From Devosia sp. (GTDB lineage Bacteria > Pseudomonadota > Alphaproteobacteria > Rhizobiales > Devosiaceae): DNA of 64,000 bases. Each line of letters opens with the position of its first letter. Position 1 is the first letter of the stretch. Of this stretch, positions 42,720-52,123 are shown piece after piece. The position numbers and the translations under genes were made by a program. The notes under the pieces were generated by a model. It did no database searches. It was not told where the DNA came from and was given only the letters and a program-made list of their open reading frames with translations. Location of the stretch: assembly GCF_028290625.1 (NCBI RefSeq), contig NZ_JAQGJM010000001.1, positions 268,360 through 332,359 of the forward strand, written 5' to 3'.

Positions 42720-43853
42720 TCAGAACAGCTTGGTGTCGCCGGTGCCGGCGCGCGCCTCGTCCACCATGGCGGGCAGCAGTGCGACGAATTCCTCGACCCA
42801 TTGCGTCGGCACGCTGACGCTGACCTTGACGAAGCGGTCGCCGAAATTGGGCGTGTGGTAGGAGCCCTGGCGGATCATGATCGAATGCTTCTGGTAGGCG
42901 GCGACCAGCGCTTCCGGCTTGATGCCAAGCGCGTCGCATTCGAGAACCAGGAAATTGCCGTTCGAGGGATAAACCGGCACCAGCATGCCCGGAATGGCAT
43001 CGCACGCCGCCTTGACCATGGCCTGGTTGGCACGTGTCTGCGCCAGCACACCCGGGAACCATTCGTCCTTGATCGCCAATCCCGCCATGGCGGCGCGCTG
43101 GGCCAGCAGGCTGGAGCCAAGGTTGTTGGGCGGAGAAGCCGCCAGCTTTTCGATGATATCGGGATGGGCGACGACCGCGCCGACGCGCAGGCCGGCCAGG
43201 CCTAGCCATTTCGAGAAGCTGTATATGGTCAGCGTGCGCTCGGGATAAAGCGTCGCCGCCAGCGTGTGGCTATAGGCGAAGTGCCGATAGGTACAGTCGT
43301 GGATGAGGTACGCGCCGGCCTTTTCGACGACCTCGACGATAGCGGCAATCTCCTCGGGCGTGCAGGCGGTGCCCAGCGGATTGTTGGGATCGACGAGATA
43401 GACCACTTTGGTCTTGGGAGTGATCGCCGCCGCCAGCCGCTCGGCCGAGAGGCGATAGCCGTGCTCGGCGCCATAGATCGGGATCTGCTTGACGATGGCG
43501 CCCTTGGAGCGCGCGAAGGCCATCGGCCAGTTCCAGGTCGGGTCCGTGGTGATGAACTGGTCGCCCGGTGAAAGCAGCGTGTGGCAGACGTGATAGAGCG
43601 CCGCCACCGCGCCGTCAGTCACCATCGCGGACGCCTCGGGCAGACCGAGATCGTTGAGGATTCCCTGGCGCAGCGCCTCGAACCCGGCCGGAGGCGCGTA
43701 GACGTGGAAACCCTCCTCGCGGATGCAGCGCGCCATGGCTTCCAGCACCGCCGGATGAGAGGGGACGTGGTTAGTGTTCTGTCCCATCCAGCGCAGGTCC
43801 TCGTTCGCGACCAGGCGATCGAAATGCGCGTTGCGGATATCGAAATTTCTCAT
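42720..43853 (-). CDS. PLP-dependent class I/II aminotransferase
   Basis: 377 residues from ATG 43853 (MRNFDIRNAHF). Fold-type I motifs: VDPNNPLGTACTPEE, the Asp in HDCTYRHFAYS that pairs with PLP nitrogen, and the PLP-binding lysine in YSFSKWLGLAGLRVG. C-terminal arginine region KVSVSVPTQ. Amino-group acceptor unknown; a beta-alanine or other amino acid released by the M20 amidase downstream is the natural candidate. It is separated from the deaminase gene by 103 bases carrying a strong inverted repeat, so it may begin a second transcript. Confidence 0.88.
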   Translation of the reverse strand: MRNFDIRNAHFDRLVANEDLRWMGQNTNHVPSHPAVLEAMARCIREEGFHVYAPPAGFEALRQGILNDLGLPEASAMVTDGAVAALYHVCHTLLSPGDQFITTDPTWNWPMAFARSKGAIVKQIPIYGAEHGYRLSAERLAAAITPKTKVVYLVDPNNPLGTACTPEEIAAIVEVVEKAGAYLIHDCTYRHFAYSHTLAATLYPERTLTIYSFSKWLGLAGLRVGAVVAHPDIIEKLAASPPNNLGSSLLAQRAAMAGLAIKDEWFPGVLAQTRANQAMVKAACDAIPGMLVPVYPSNGNFLVLECDALGIKPEALVAAYQKHSIMIRQGSYHTPNFGDRFVKVSVSVPTQWVEEFVALLPAMVDEARAGTGDTKLF

Positions 43854-43915
43854 GGGAAGGCGCCTCACGCGATCTGTGTCATGGAAGGAGTTCTGCACTT
43901 GGGTAGACCAAAGTC

Positions 43916-43958
43916 AAGTTTGTGTATTCAGAAATGACGTTTGTGAATACACAAACTT
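43916..43958. promoter_or_regulatory. Nested operator-like inverted repeat before the aminotransferase operon
   Basis: Perfect 14-base arms AAGTTTGTGTATTC (43916-43929) and GAATACACAAACTT (43945-43958) with a 15-base centre. The right side also contains an inner perfect palindrome GTTTGTG-AATA-CACAAAC. A/T-rich, non-terminator character and position upstream of the aminotransferase gene suggest a regulator site, perhaps for the GntR protein at 51092. Confidence 0.6.
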
Positions 43959-45417
43959 AGCGCCATTGCGGTTGGCGCGTCGCGCCAGGATAAGAATCGA
44001 AGCGCAAACCCGTACGCTCGCTCGCGAGCCGCAGGATGCGATCCGCTGCGCCATTGGACTTTTCGATGAGATTTGCCGCATCGATATCGATCATCCGTCC
44101 ACAATGGACGCGTGGCTTGCCATGGACGACGGTCAGCAAGGCGCTGGTATCGGCACCCGACATCAGCAATGCGCCAAGGGGATCGGCCGGCGCGCCGGCG
44201 AAGGTGGGGGAGGCAAGGTCGAAGGCCGTGAGGTCGCCGCAGCATCCCACCGACAATTGCCCGATATCGGGACGTCGCAGGATCGCCGCACCCTCCCGGG
44301 TTGCCATCAACAGCGTGTCATAGGGCGTGAGCCAGGCTTCGGGCGTCGCCTTGTCCGGCCCGGAGCGGTGCAGCAACTGGGCGAGACGCATGTCGCCCAG
44401 CATGGAGCCGGAATCGTTGCTCGCCGCGCCGTCGACGCCAATACCGACCTTGATGCCCGCGCTACGCATGGCCGAAACGCGGGTGATCTCATAACCCAGC
44501 CGCACCACGGTGCGCGGCGAGTGCGATACCGAAACGCCCCGCTCGGCGAACCGGGCGATCTCACCATCATCGAGTTCGGTGCAGTGCGCGAACCAGGTCA
44601 GCGGCGTCAGCCAACCGCTTTGGTCGAGATAGTCCACCGGCGTGCGCCCGGTCAGTTGCAGCGAAATCTGCCGTTCGATCGGGCGTGGGTGATAGTGCGT
44701 ATGCAGCCCGCAATCATAGTCCCGTGCGAGCCTTGCATGGGCCGCCATCAGCTCGGGCATGTCATAGGCCAGGCCGCCGGGCCCGACCGACATGTCGAGC
44801 ATGGTGCCCCAGGCGCGCGACTGGTGGGACTTGAGGGCAGTCTCGATGATCGCCATGAGGTCGTTGCCGCGGCCGAGCAGGTGATCGATCTTGTCACCCA
44901 TCAGCGGGCGCAGCCGCGCCTCGATGCCGGCCTCCATGCTGGCGAGCGAGCCGCGCACCAGGTGATAGCGCAGGCCCGCATCGCCAACGGCGCGTACCTG
45001 TTCGGAGATGGTGTCGAGCCCTGCTGTCAGGTGCAGGTTGGAGTGGTCGGCGCTGGTCGTCGCCCCGCTCAGCAAAAGTTCAGACGCCGCGAGCAGGCTG
45101 CTCCAATACATCGCTTCGAGGTCGTATTCAGCCCAGAGCGGATAGAGCGCGAACATCCAGTCGAGCGACAAGGTACGCTGCGCCAACGGCACGGCGCGGG
45201 TGATGGACTGGAAGAAGTGGTGATGCACGTTGACAAAGCCCGGCATCACGATGGCGCCGGCCATGTCGAACACATGGTCCGCCTGCTGCCAGGGCGCCGG
45301 TCCGCCACCGACGGCGACGACCAGGCCGTCTTCGATGCAGACATGGCCGTCGCGAAAGACCTCGTCATTGTCGTTGCAGGTATAGAGGTATCTGGCGTTG
45401 TGGATGAGCGTCCGCAT
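43957..45417 (-). CDS. Amidohydrolase / deaminase (8-oxoguanine deaminase / AtzB-like)
   Basis: 486 residues from ATG 45417. Metal-dependent hydrolase with PGFVNVHHHFFQS near residue 60 (HxH ligands), HTHYHPRP (His), HCTEL (His) and a late GIGVDGAASND supplying Asp. Subgroup features match the 8-oxoguanine deaminase and hydroxyatrazine-type amidohydrolases of the cytosine/guanine deaminase superfamily. It hydrolyses an amino group from a base. It starts 2 bases after the ABC permease stop, so it is tightly in the nucleoside importer operon. Confidence 0.87.
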   Translation of the reverse strand: MRTLIHNARYLYTCNDNDEVFRDGHVCIEDGLVVAVGGGPAPWQQADHVFDMAGAIVMPGFVNVHHHFFQSITRAVPLAQRTLSLDWMFALYPLWAEYDLEAMYWSSLLAASELLLSGATTSADHSNLHLTAGLDTISEQVRAVGDAGLRYHLVRGSLASMEAGIEARLRPLMGDKIDHLLGRGNDLMAIIETALKSHQSRAWGTMLDMSVGPGGLAYDMPELMAAHARLARDYDCGLHTHYHPRPIERQISLQLTGRTPVDYLDQSGWLTPLTWFAHCTELDDGEIARFAERGVSVSHSPRTVVRLGYEITRVSAMRSAGIKVGIGVDGAASNDSGSMLGDMRLAQLLHRSGPDKATPEAWLTPYDTLLMATREGAAILRRPDIGQLSVGCCGDLTAFDLASPTFAGAPADPLGALLMSGADTSALLTVVHGKPRVHCGRMIDIDAANLIEKSNGAADRILRLASERTGLRFDSYPGATRQPQWR

Positions 45418-45419
45418 CG

Positions 45420-46691
45420 TCACGATTTTTCGTAATTGTGGCCGTCGGCAGCCGGGGCGCGGGCGCGGCCGACAAGGCCGGCGACAACGATGATGGTGAG
45501 TATGTATGGCGCCATCGCGAGGAATTCGGCCGGCACCGGCGTGCGCAGGATGACGAGCTTCTGCTGCAGCGTATCGGCAAAGCCGAACACCAGCGCCGCC
45601 GCCAGCACGCCCAGCGGATGCCAACGGCCGAAGATCATCGCGGCAAGGCCGATGAAACCACGGCCCGCCGTCATGTTCTCGTCGAACTGCCCGACCGAGC
45701 CGAGCGTGAACCAGGCGCCACCGAACCCGGCCACCATGCCGCCGAGCATGACGTTGATATAGCGCGTGCGGAATACGTCGATGCCCAGCGTATCGGCGGC
45801 GCGCGGATATTCGCCGACGGCGCGGGCGCGCAGGCCCAGCCGCGTGTGGAAGAGATAATAGGTGGCGCTCAGCAGCATGATCAGCGCGGCATAGACGAAG
45901 ATGTTGTGGGAAAAGAACATCGGCCCCAGGATCGGGACATCGCTGAGATAGGGAATTTCGATGGGGCGGAACACCGGCGCCTGGTTGAGCGCCCGGTTCG
46001 ACACCAGCACCTGGCTCGTGGCGTACGAGGTTATGCCGAGCACTAGCATGTTGATGACGACGCCGGCGATGATGTGGTCGAGCCGGTAGGTCACTGTCAG
46101 CAATGCCAGCAGCAGGCCGATGCCGCCGCCGACGACGGTTGCCGCGACCAGCCCGCCGACGCCGCCGATCAATGAGCCCGCCACCGCGCCGGTGAAGGCG
46201 CCGGCCATCATCATGCCTTCGATGCCGATATTGACGACGCCGACGCGCTCGCACAGCACGCCCGCCAGCCCGGCGAAGGCGATCGGAACGGCGCGCACCA
46301 CCGTGGCCTGCAACAACCCGATGAGGGACAGCGACTTGCCCGCCGTTGCCCAGGTGAGGAAGGCGGTGATGGCCAGCGCCAATGCGATGCCGAGCAGTAG
46401 GTTGGCGTAGCGCGAGCCCGATTTCATCAGGAGCCGCACGCCCATGAAGGCGATGATGGCGGCGATGACCAGGACATAGGGCGCGACGGGTACGATCAGG
46501 CTCCCGATGGGGATCAGCGCGCGGGGCGGCGTGAGATTGAACGCCGCATTGCCTTCCACCCCGATGCCGAAACCCGAGGCGATGACGGCGGCCAGAACAA
46601 GCAGGACAATACCGATGATGCGATTGCGACGCACGAGAGCGGGATCGAGGAACACCGTCTGTGCGCGGCCGGAAAGAGTAGTGGCGGTCAT
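45420..46691 (-). CDS. BMP-type nucleoside ABC transporter permease 2
   Basis: 423 residues with about 10 transmembrane helices and the branched-chain/BPD_transp_2 signature ERVGVVNIGIEGMMMAGAF near residue 150, then GLRARAVGEYPRAADTLGID. Resembles YufQ/NupC-type permeases. An N-terminal extension of about 35 residues precedes TM1. It pairs with the permease gene immediately upstream (1-base gap) to form the channel. Confidence 0.92.
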   Translation of the reverse strand: MTATTLSGRAQTVFLDPALVRRNRIIGIVLLVLAAVIASGFGIGVEGNAAFNLTPPRALIPIGSLIVPVAPYVLVIAAIIAFMGVRLLMKSGSRYANLLLGIALALAITAFLTWATAGKSLSLIGLLQATVVRAVPIAFAGLAGVLCERVGVVNIGIEGMMMAGAFTGAVAGSLIGGVGGLVAATVVGGGIGLLLALLTVTYRLDHIIAGVVINMLVLGITSYATSQVLVSNRALNQAPVFRPIEIPYLSDVPILGPMFFSHNIFVYAALIMLLSATYYLFHTRLGLRARAVGEYPRAADTLGIDVFRTRYINVMLGGMVAGFGGAWFTLGSVGQFDENMTAGRGFIGLAAMIFGRWHPLGVLAAALVFGFADTLQQKLVILRTPVPAEFLAMAPYILTIIVVAGLVGRARAPAADGHNYEKS

Positions 46692-46692
46692 G

Positions 46693-47799
46693 TCAGCTTT
46701 CCCTCGCGGGGCGGAAGAGGAAGGGGTAGATGGTCCGGATCAGCATCGGCGCGGCGATGCACAGCAGCACGATGGCCTGCACGATGGTGATGAGGTCGAG
46801 GCTGACGCCCGCCGCCACCTGCATCCGTCGCCCGCCTGCGGTCAGCGCGCCGAAGAGGATGCCGGAAAACACCACACCCACCGGATGGGACCGCGCCAGC
46901 AGCGCCACCGCGATCGCCTCGAATCCCAGTCCTGCGGCGAAGTCTGGCGAGGCGCGGCCCAGCACGCCTTGCGTCAGGGTAGCGCCGGCGAGACCGGCAA
47001 TGCCGCCCGAAAGCATCATGGCGACGATCACAGTGCGCGCGGTGTTCATGCCGGCAAAGCGTCCGGCCTGTTGGTTGGCGCCCATGACGCGGATTTCAAA
47101 ACCAAGCGTGGTGCGCCACAGCAGCCACGCCACGAACACCGCCACCAGCACCGCGAGCAGGATGCCCAGATTGACCCGCATCGACGGGTCGAACCAGGCG
47201 AAAAGCTTGGGCAAGGTGGCAGTATCGGCGACGAAACGCGAAATCGGATCGCTCCGCTCGGGATTCTGCACGGGCGGATTGCGCAGCAGGAAATCGACGA
47301 AGCGCAAGGCGATGAAGTTGAGCATGATGGTGGTGATCACCTCATGGGCGCCCGAGGCCACCTTGAGCCAGCCGGCAATGCCCGCCAGCAGTGCCCCGCC
47401 GACAAAGGCACAGCCCAGTGCCAGCGGCAGGTGGACGATCATCGGCAGGTCGGGAAAGCTGAAACCGGCGACGAGGCCAAACATGCCCCCGATCAGGATC
47501 TGCCCCTCGACGCCGACATTGAACAGACCCGCCTTGGCCCCGATGACAAAGCCCAGGCCGGCAATGATCAGTGGAGTCGCCGCCACCAGCGTCTCCGAAA
47601 TCGCCTGAGGCGAACCGAAGGAGCCGGTCGCCAGCGAGGTCAGCGCCAGGCCGATCTGCGGCATGGACACACCGGAAAACACCATGATCAATGCGGCAAC
47701 CACCAGGGCCGTGACCAATGCCGCCAGCACCAGCATCACCGATCCGGCCAGTTCGGAGCGCCAGAAACCAGCGGGGCGGACCGCGATATCGGTGGTCAT
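46693..47799 (-). CDS. BMP-type nucleoside ABC transporter permease 1
   Basis: 368 residues, about 9 transmembrane helices, with the signature GAKAGLFNVGVEGQILIGGMFG near residue 95 and GFEIRVMGANQQAGRFAGMN near 215, as in YufP/NupB. Its ATG overlaps the ATPase stop (ATGA). Part of the four-gene importer 45420-50426. Confidence 0.92.
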   Translation of the reverse strand: MTTDIAVRPAGFWRSELAGSVMLVLAALVTALVVAALIMVFSGVSMPQIGLALTSLATGSFGSPQAISETLVAATPLIIAGLGFVIGAKAGLFNVGVEGQILIGGMFGLVAGFSFPDLPMIVHLPLALGCAFVGGALLAGIAGWLKVASGAHEVITTIMLNFIALRFVDFLLRNPPVQNPERSDPISRFVADTATLPKLFAWFDPSMRVNLGILLAVLVAVFVAWLLWRTTLGFEIRVMGANQQAGRFAGMNTARTVIVAMMLSGGIAGLAGATLTQGVLGRASPDFAAGLGFEAIAVALLARSHPVGVVFSGILFGALTAGGRRMQVAAGVSLDLITIVQAIVLLCIAAPMLIRTIYPFLFRPARES

Positions 47800-49334
47800 G
47801 GTGCGATCTCCGGCGCGTGAGTTTGGCTTTGCGTGACGACGCCGGCCATGGCCAGGCCGATGAGCGAACGGTCGGCGGTGCGGCTGTCGAATTCGGCCAG
47901 GATCCGGCCATCGAACATGACGAGGATCCGGTCCGAGAGCGCCAGCACTTCGTCGAGCTCGGTGGACACCAGCAGCACGCCGACGCCTTCGTCGCGCGCC
48001 TCGACGATGCGCTTGTGGATATATTCGATCGAGCCGACATCGACACCACGCGTCGGCTGCGCCGCGATCATCAGCTTGATCGGCCGCGACATTTCCCGCG
48101 CGATGACGACCTTCTGCTGGTTGCCGCCCGAAAGCGAGGCGGCACTGGCGTCAACCGATTTGGTGCGCACGTCGAACTGGGAGACCAGTTGCGCCGCCGC
48201 CTTGCGGACGCTCGACCAGTCGATCCGACCAAAGCGCGAGAAACGCGGTTCGTAGTAACTGTCGAGCACCATGTTTTCGGCCACGCTCATCGTCACCGCG
48301 AGGCCGGCGATCGAACGATCCTCCGGCACGTGGGCGAGCCCGCGCCGATGGCGCTCGCGGGGGGAAATGCCGGCGATATCGCCACCGGCAAAGCAAATGC
48401 GGCCATCGACTATGGGGCGCAGGCCCGCGATCACTTCGATCAGCTCGGTCTGGCCGTTGCCATGCACGCCCGCAATGCCGACGATTTCGCCGGCCTTCAC
48501 CACCAAGTCGATGCCGTCGAGCGCCAGCTTGCTGGTGCCGTCGGTGACATGGACGTTTTCGAGCGCCAGCACGACGTCACCGGCCTTGGCCTCGGTGCGC
48601 GACACCAGCATCGATACCGGCCGGCCGACCATCAGATTGGCCAACTCGCCCGACGATGTGGTGGCGGGATCGGCCTCGCCCACCACCTTGCCGTGGCGCA
48701 GCACGGTGATCCTGTCGGCGATCTCCATGACTTCGTTGAGCTTGTGGGTGATGAACAGAATCGCCTTGCCCGCGGCTCGCAGGCTCTCGATGATCTTGAA
48801 GAATTCGATGACTTCCTGGGGCGTCAACACCGCCGTCGGTTCGTCGAAAATCATGATGTCGGCGGCGCGATAGAGGATCTTGACGATCTCCACGCGCTGC
48901 TGGATGCCCACCGGCATTCCCTCGAGCGGCGCATCCGGGTCAATCTCGAGGCCGAACTGCGCACTGATATCGCGCACTCTCTTGCGGGCCGCATCGAGAT
49001 CCAATCGGTCGCCGAACAGCGTCGGTTCCAGGCCGAGCACGACGTTTTCGGTGACGGAAAAGGCGGGGATCAGCATGAAATGCTGATGCACCATGCCGAT
49101 GCCGGCGGCGATGGCATCCTTGGGGCTGGCGAACTGCACCGCCTTGCCGTCGATGCTGATTTGCCCGCCATCGGCCTTGGACAGGCCATAGATCACATTC
49201 ATCAGCGTCGTCTTGCCGGCGCCGTTCTCACCCAGCAGGCAATGGACTTCGCCCGATCGCACGCTGAGCGATATGCTGTCGTTGGCGACGAAACTGCCAT
49301 AGCGCTTGGTGATGTTGTCGAGCGTGATGATCAT
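47796..49334 (-). CDS. BMP-type nucleoside ABC transporter ATP-binding protein (two domains)
   Basis: 512 residues with two fused ATPase domains. Domain 1: Walker A GENGAGKT, a signature replaced by GMPVGIQQR, Walker B IMIFDEPTAVLT. Domain 2: degenerate Walker A GVHGNGQT, signature LSGGNQQK, and a Walker B IAAQPTRGVD without the usual Glu. The asymmetry is normal for YufO/RbsA-type proteins. It couples ATP hydrolysis to the permease pair. 66 bases separate it from the binding-protein gene. Confidence 0.94.
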   Translation of the reverse strand: MIITLDNITKRYGSFVANDSISLSVRSGEVHCLLGENGAGKTTLMNVIYGLSKADGGQISIDGKAVQFASPKDAIAAGIGMVHQHFMLIPAFSVTENVVLGLEPTLFGDRLDLDAARKRVRDISAQFGLEIDPDAPLEGMPVGIQQRVEIVKILYRAADIMIFDEPTAVLTPQEVIEFFKIIESLRAAGKAILFITHKLNEVMEIADRITVLRHGKVVGEADPATTSSGELANLMVGRPVSMLVSRTEAKAGDVVLALENVHVTDGTSKLALDGIDLVVKAGEIVGIAGVHGNGQTELIEVIAGLRPIVDGRICFAGGDIAGISPRERHRRGLAHVPEDRSIAGLAVTMSVAENMVLDSYYEPRFSRFGRIDWSSVRKAAAQLVSQFDVRTKSVDASAASLSGGNQQKVVIAREMSRPIKLMIAAQPTRGVDVGSIEYIHKRIVEARDEGVGVLLVSTELDEVLALSDRILVMFDGRILAEFDSRTADRSLIGLAMAGVVTQSQTHAPEIAP

Positions 49335-49400
49335 GCGGGGGCGGTTCCGATCGCAAAGGGTGGAAGCGCACCGGGATGCGCTTCCACGAGGTCAGGCGGC

Positions 49401-50426
49401 CTATTTTACCGAGAGCGTGCCGGCGACGATCTGGGCGCGGACATCGGCGAGTTCAGCCTTGAGTTCGGCGGGTACCGCGTCTTCGAAGGCATGCAGCGGA
49501 GCGAGGTCGACACCGCCATTGGCGAGATTGCCTTGCAGCACGCCGCCCTTGAAGGTGCCGTCGGCGACGGACTTGACGACGTCGAACACGGTATTGTCCA
49601 TGCGCTTGACGATCGAGGTCAGATAGACGCCGCCGCGATCGGGATTGGTCTCGAAGAGATCGGCATCGACGCCGATGATCTTGAGCTTGTCGGCGCCTAG
49701 TTCGTCGGCAAGCGCCGCGCTGCCCTGGCCGACGGTGCCAGCCACCGGCAGCACGATGTCAGCGCCTTCGTCATAGAGCGACTGGGCGAAGGTGCGGCCA
49801 TCATCGAGGGAATCGAAGTTGTTGGTGAAGAGGCCTTCCTTCTTGTCCGGGTCCCAGCCCAGCACGTTGATCGAGGCGCTCTTGGCGGTGTTGTAGTATT
49901 TCACGCCGCGCACGAAGCCATCCATGAAGATGGTGACGGGCGGGATGTTGAGGCCACCGAAGACGCCGACAGTGCCGGTCTTGGTCATGCCGGCCGACAG
50001 ATAGCCGGCAAGGAACGCCGCTTCATCGGTGGCATAGGTCTGGCCGACGACGTTGGGCAGCACGGGATCGTAGGAATAGTCGACGATCGAGAATTTCTGG
50101 TCGGGATTGGCTTCGGCGAATTTCTGCGTGGTGTCGCCAAGCAGGAAGCCGATGGTGAGGATCACATCGCAATCGCCGCCGAGCAGGGACGTGATATTGG
50201 GATCGAAATCCACTTCCGACTGGGATTCGAGCACCTTGACCTTGGCGCCGAGTTCGGTTTCGGCCTTCTGCATGCCGTGCCAGGCGGTTTCGTTGAAGCT
50301 GCGGTCATCGACGCCGCCGGTGTCGGTCACCTGGCAGGCCGAAACCGGATCGGCGGCCATTGCCACGCCACCCAGCAGCAGGGTGGCGACGGAAACGGCG
50401 CCGGCAAGTTTGATCAGTTTTTGCAT
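49401..50426 (-). CDS. BMP-family (Bmp/PnrA-like) nucleoside-binding lipoprotein-like protein
   Basis: 341 residues from ATG 50426. Signal peptide MQKLIKLAGAVSVATLLLGG ending AMAAD, then the BMP-family hallmark VTDTGGVDDRSFNETAWHGM and, later, FAEANPDQKFSIVDYSYDP. Treponema PnrA and related proteins bind purine nucleosides. Cleavage looks like a Sec site rather than a lipobox, so it is likely soluble. First gene of the nucleoside importer operon; the long gap upstream holds its promoter and the divergent GntR gene. Confidence 0.93.
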   Translation of the reverse strand: MQKLIKLAGAVSVATLLLGGVAMAADPVSACQVTDTGGVDDRSFNETAWHGMQKAETELGAKVKVLESQSEVDFDPNITSLLGGDCDVILTIGFLLGDTTQKFAEANPDQKFSIVDYSYDPVLPNVVGQTYATDEAAFLAGYLSAGMTKTGTVGVFGGLNIPPVTIFMDGFVRGVKYYNTAKSASINVLGWDPDKKEGLFTNNFDSLDDGRTFAQSLYDEGADIVLPVAGTVGQGSAALADELGADKLKIIGVDADLFETNPDRGGVYLTSIVKRMDNTVFDVVKSVADGTFKGGVLQGNLANGGVDLAPLHAFEDAVPAELKAELADVRAQIVAGTLSVK

Positions 50427-51091
50427 TATTGGATTCCCTCCAGAGTTGATATGTCCCGGCGCGGATCGCTCCGCCTGCCGGATGTGCATCGGAAACACCG
50501 CTCTCGGCATTGCGCCTCGCACGGGCAGTCGATCAACGACACAGGCACGGGCAGAGCCTGTACGATTGAGGCGGCGCACGGCTGGATTGCCGCCATCCGT
50601 ACGCCCCGAATGCCGCCTTGCGACCTCGGCAGCATCCAGAAAATATGCGACGCTCGCCAAGACCGAGCTGCGATTGTCCGACAGCTGCCACGCACCCCTC
50701 CCGCGGCAGCATCGTGTCCATCCTGCTCTGGCTTGCCGTCGTGGCGCGGGCCTTTGCAAAACGTCCGATATACAAAACCTCACATACTGTATTCTTGATT
50801 GCAAGTGGCGCCGAACGCTGGAATTTTAAGCTAGGCCGCTGTGCCGCCCAAAATCCCGGCAAGTTAGAATATTTTGTCTCGTTGCGGCCGAAAACCTGCT
50901 GCAAATGACGCCGGCGTTTCACGTCCGAGGGCTTGGCCAGCAAAGATTTTCGCCTCGACCACCTATTAGAAATGCAGACTTCGACTTTCTGCATACAAGG
51001 CTGGTGACTTTTTATGCTTCTTGCCTTTCCTTTAGGCCTGATGACGGTATGCTAGCCCACCAAACCAATCAGGGACCGACCCGGAGAACAC
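50427..51091. other. Divergent control region between nucleoside importer and GntR regulator (665 bases)
   Basis: Non-coding by inspection. A/T-rich around 50765-50830, with TATACAAAAC and TGTATTC elements reminiscent of the 43916-43958 site. The inverted repeat ATGCAGA-N9-TCTGCAT at 50972-50994 lies about 100 bases before the GntR start. No RNA gene recognised. Confidence 0.45.
50972..50994. promoter_or_regulatory. Inverted repeat upstream of the GntR gene
   Basis: Perfect 7-base arms ATGCAGA / TCTGCAT separated by 9 bases. Candidate autoregulatory operator for the GntR protein. Confidence 0.4.
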
Positions 51092-51823
51092 ATGGCTGAA
51101 CCCAGCGCGCTTACCCTTTCCGAGCAAATCCGGGTAAGTCTTGAAGCCGATATCCTGAGTGGGGCTCTGACGCCCGGCCAGCGTCTCGACGAGCAGGAGA
51201 TCGCGGTTCGCTTCAATGCCTCGCGTACACCGGTGCGCGAAGCGCTGCGTGGCCTGGAAGCGCGCAGCATGATCATCTGGGAGGCGCGGCGGGGTCCGAC
51301 CGTGCGCGTATTGTCGCTGGGAGAAGTCATCGACATGTTCCAGGTCATGGCTGAGATGGAGGGCCTGTGCGCCCGTCTCGCCGCCCGTCGGGCAACGGCG
51401 GAAGATGTTGCCGAACTGGAGGCGCTGCATGCCGTCTGTGTCGAATGGGCGACCAAAAGCGATTACGATCGGTTCTACGAGGCCAACAAGAACTGGCATG
51501 AAAAGATCTATCAGGTCGGCCGCAACCGGTTCCTACAGGTGCAAACCGAAGACCTGCGCATGCGCGTGGCGCCTTACCGGCGTTTCATCACCCAGCAGCC
51601 CGGACGCATGTCGGCCTCGATCGGAGAGCACGCCGCCGTGCTCGAAGCCATCCGCGACCGGCGCGACGAGGACGCTCACGTCAAGATGCGCGACCATGTC
51701 AGCATCCTGGGCTACGAGGTGACGGACTGGATGCACTGGCTTGGTACCGCCAAGGACGAAACAGACCGCCGTTCTGGCCCCGAAATTGTGAGATCAAAGG
51801 GGAGTGACAATCTCGGCCAATGA
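51092..51823 (+). CDS. GntR-family transcriptional regulator (FCD domain)
   Basis: 243 residues. N-terminal winged HTH with ILSGALTPGQRLDEQEIAVRFNASRTPVREALRGLE-type features, seen as PGQRLDE and SRTPVREALRGLE. The C-terminal helical FCD ligand domain carries metal/ligand residues in NKNWHEKIY and a late EHAAVLEAI. Divergent from the nucleoside importer operon, so it most likely represses uptake and catabolism until a nucleoside-derived ligand binds. Confidence 0.92.
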   Translation: MAEPSALTLSEQIRVSLEADILSGALTPGQRLDEQEIAVRFNASRTPVREALRGLEARSMIIWEARRGPTVRVLSLGEVIDMFQVMAEMEGLCARLAARRATAEDVAELEALHAVCVEWATKSDYDRFYEANKNWHEKIYQVGRNRFLQVQTEDLRMRVAPYRRFITQQPGRMSASIGEHAAVLEAIRDRRDEDAHVKMRDHVSILGYEVTDWMHWLGTAKDETDRRSGPEIVRSKGSDNLGQ

Positions 51824-52123
51824 ACCCAACGCGGATCAGCATCAAGAGTTGGGTATGAATTGGCCTCTAGATTGACCGGCCAGGCGACTCCAATATCAAC
51901 CCGTTAGCGGCCCTACGCGCAGAGACCGTCGTCGGGCGTTGTGCGTTGCGCCAACGTCGCACCACCAGTCGATAACTGCGCGGCGCCTGTCACGACGACG
52001 CTTTTTGGCCAGACCCTTCGTTTGGTAGTCTCATTCTTTAGAAAGCGGTAGCCACAAGCCTGACGGCGAGAGGCAGCCTCGCATAGCAGGGCCCCCTCGT
52101 TCGGCCCGGCGACGCTTCCGATC
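51824..52123. other. Intergenic region between convergent GntR and DUF1349 genes (300 bases)
   Basis: No convincing gene. A 94-codon minus-strand frame overlaps the DUF1349 end but has no recognisable family, signal or ribosome binding site. Confidence 0.4.

Noticed and set aside
43774..45435. A 553-codon plus-strand open frame opposite the aminotransferase/deaminase genes
   Set aside because: It lies antisense to well-supported genes and has the biased composition of a GC-rich shadow frame; no family motifs.
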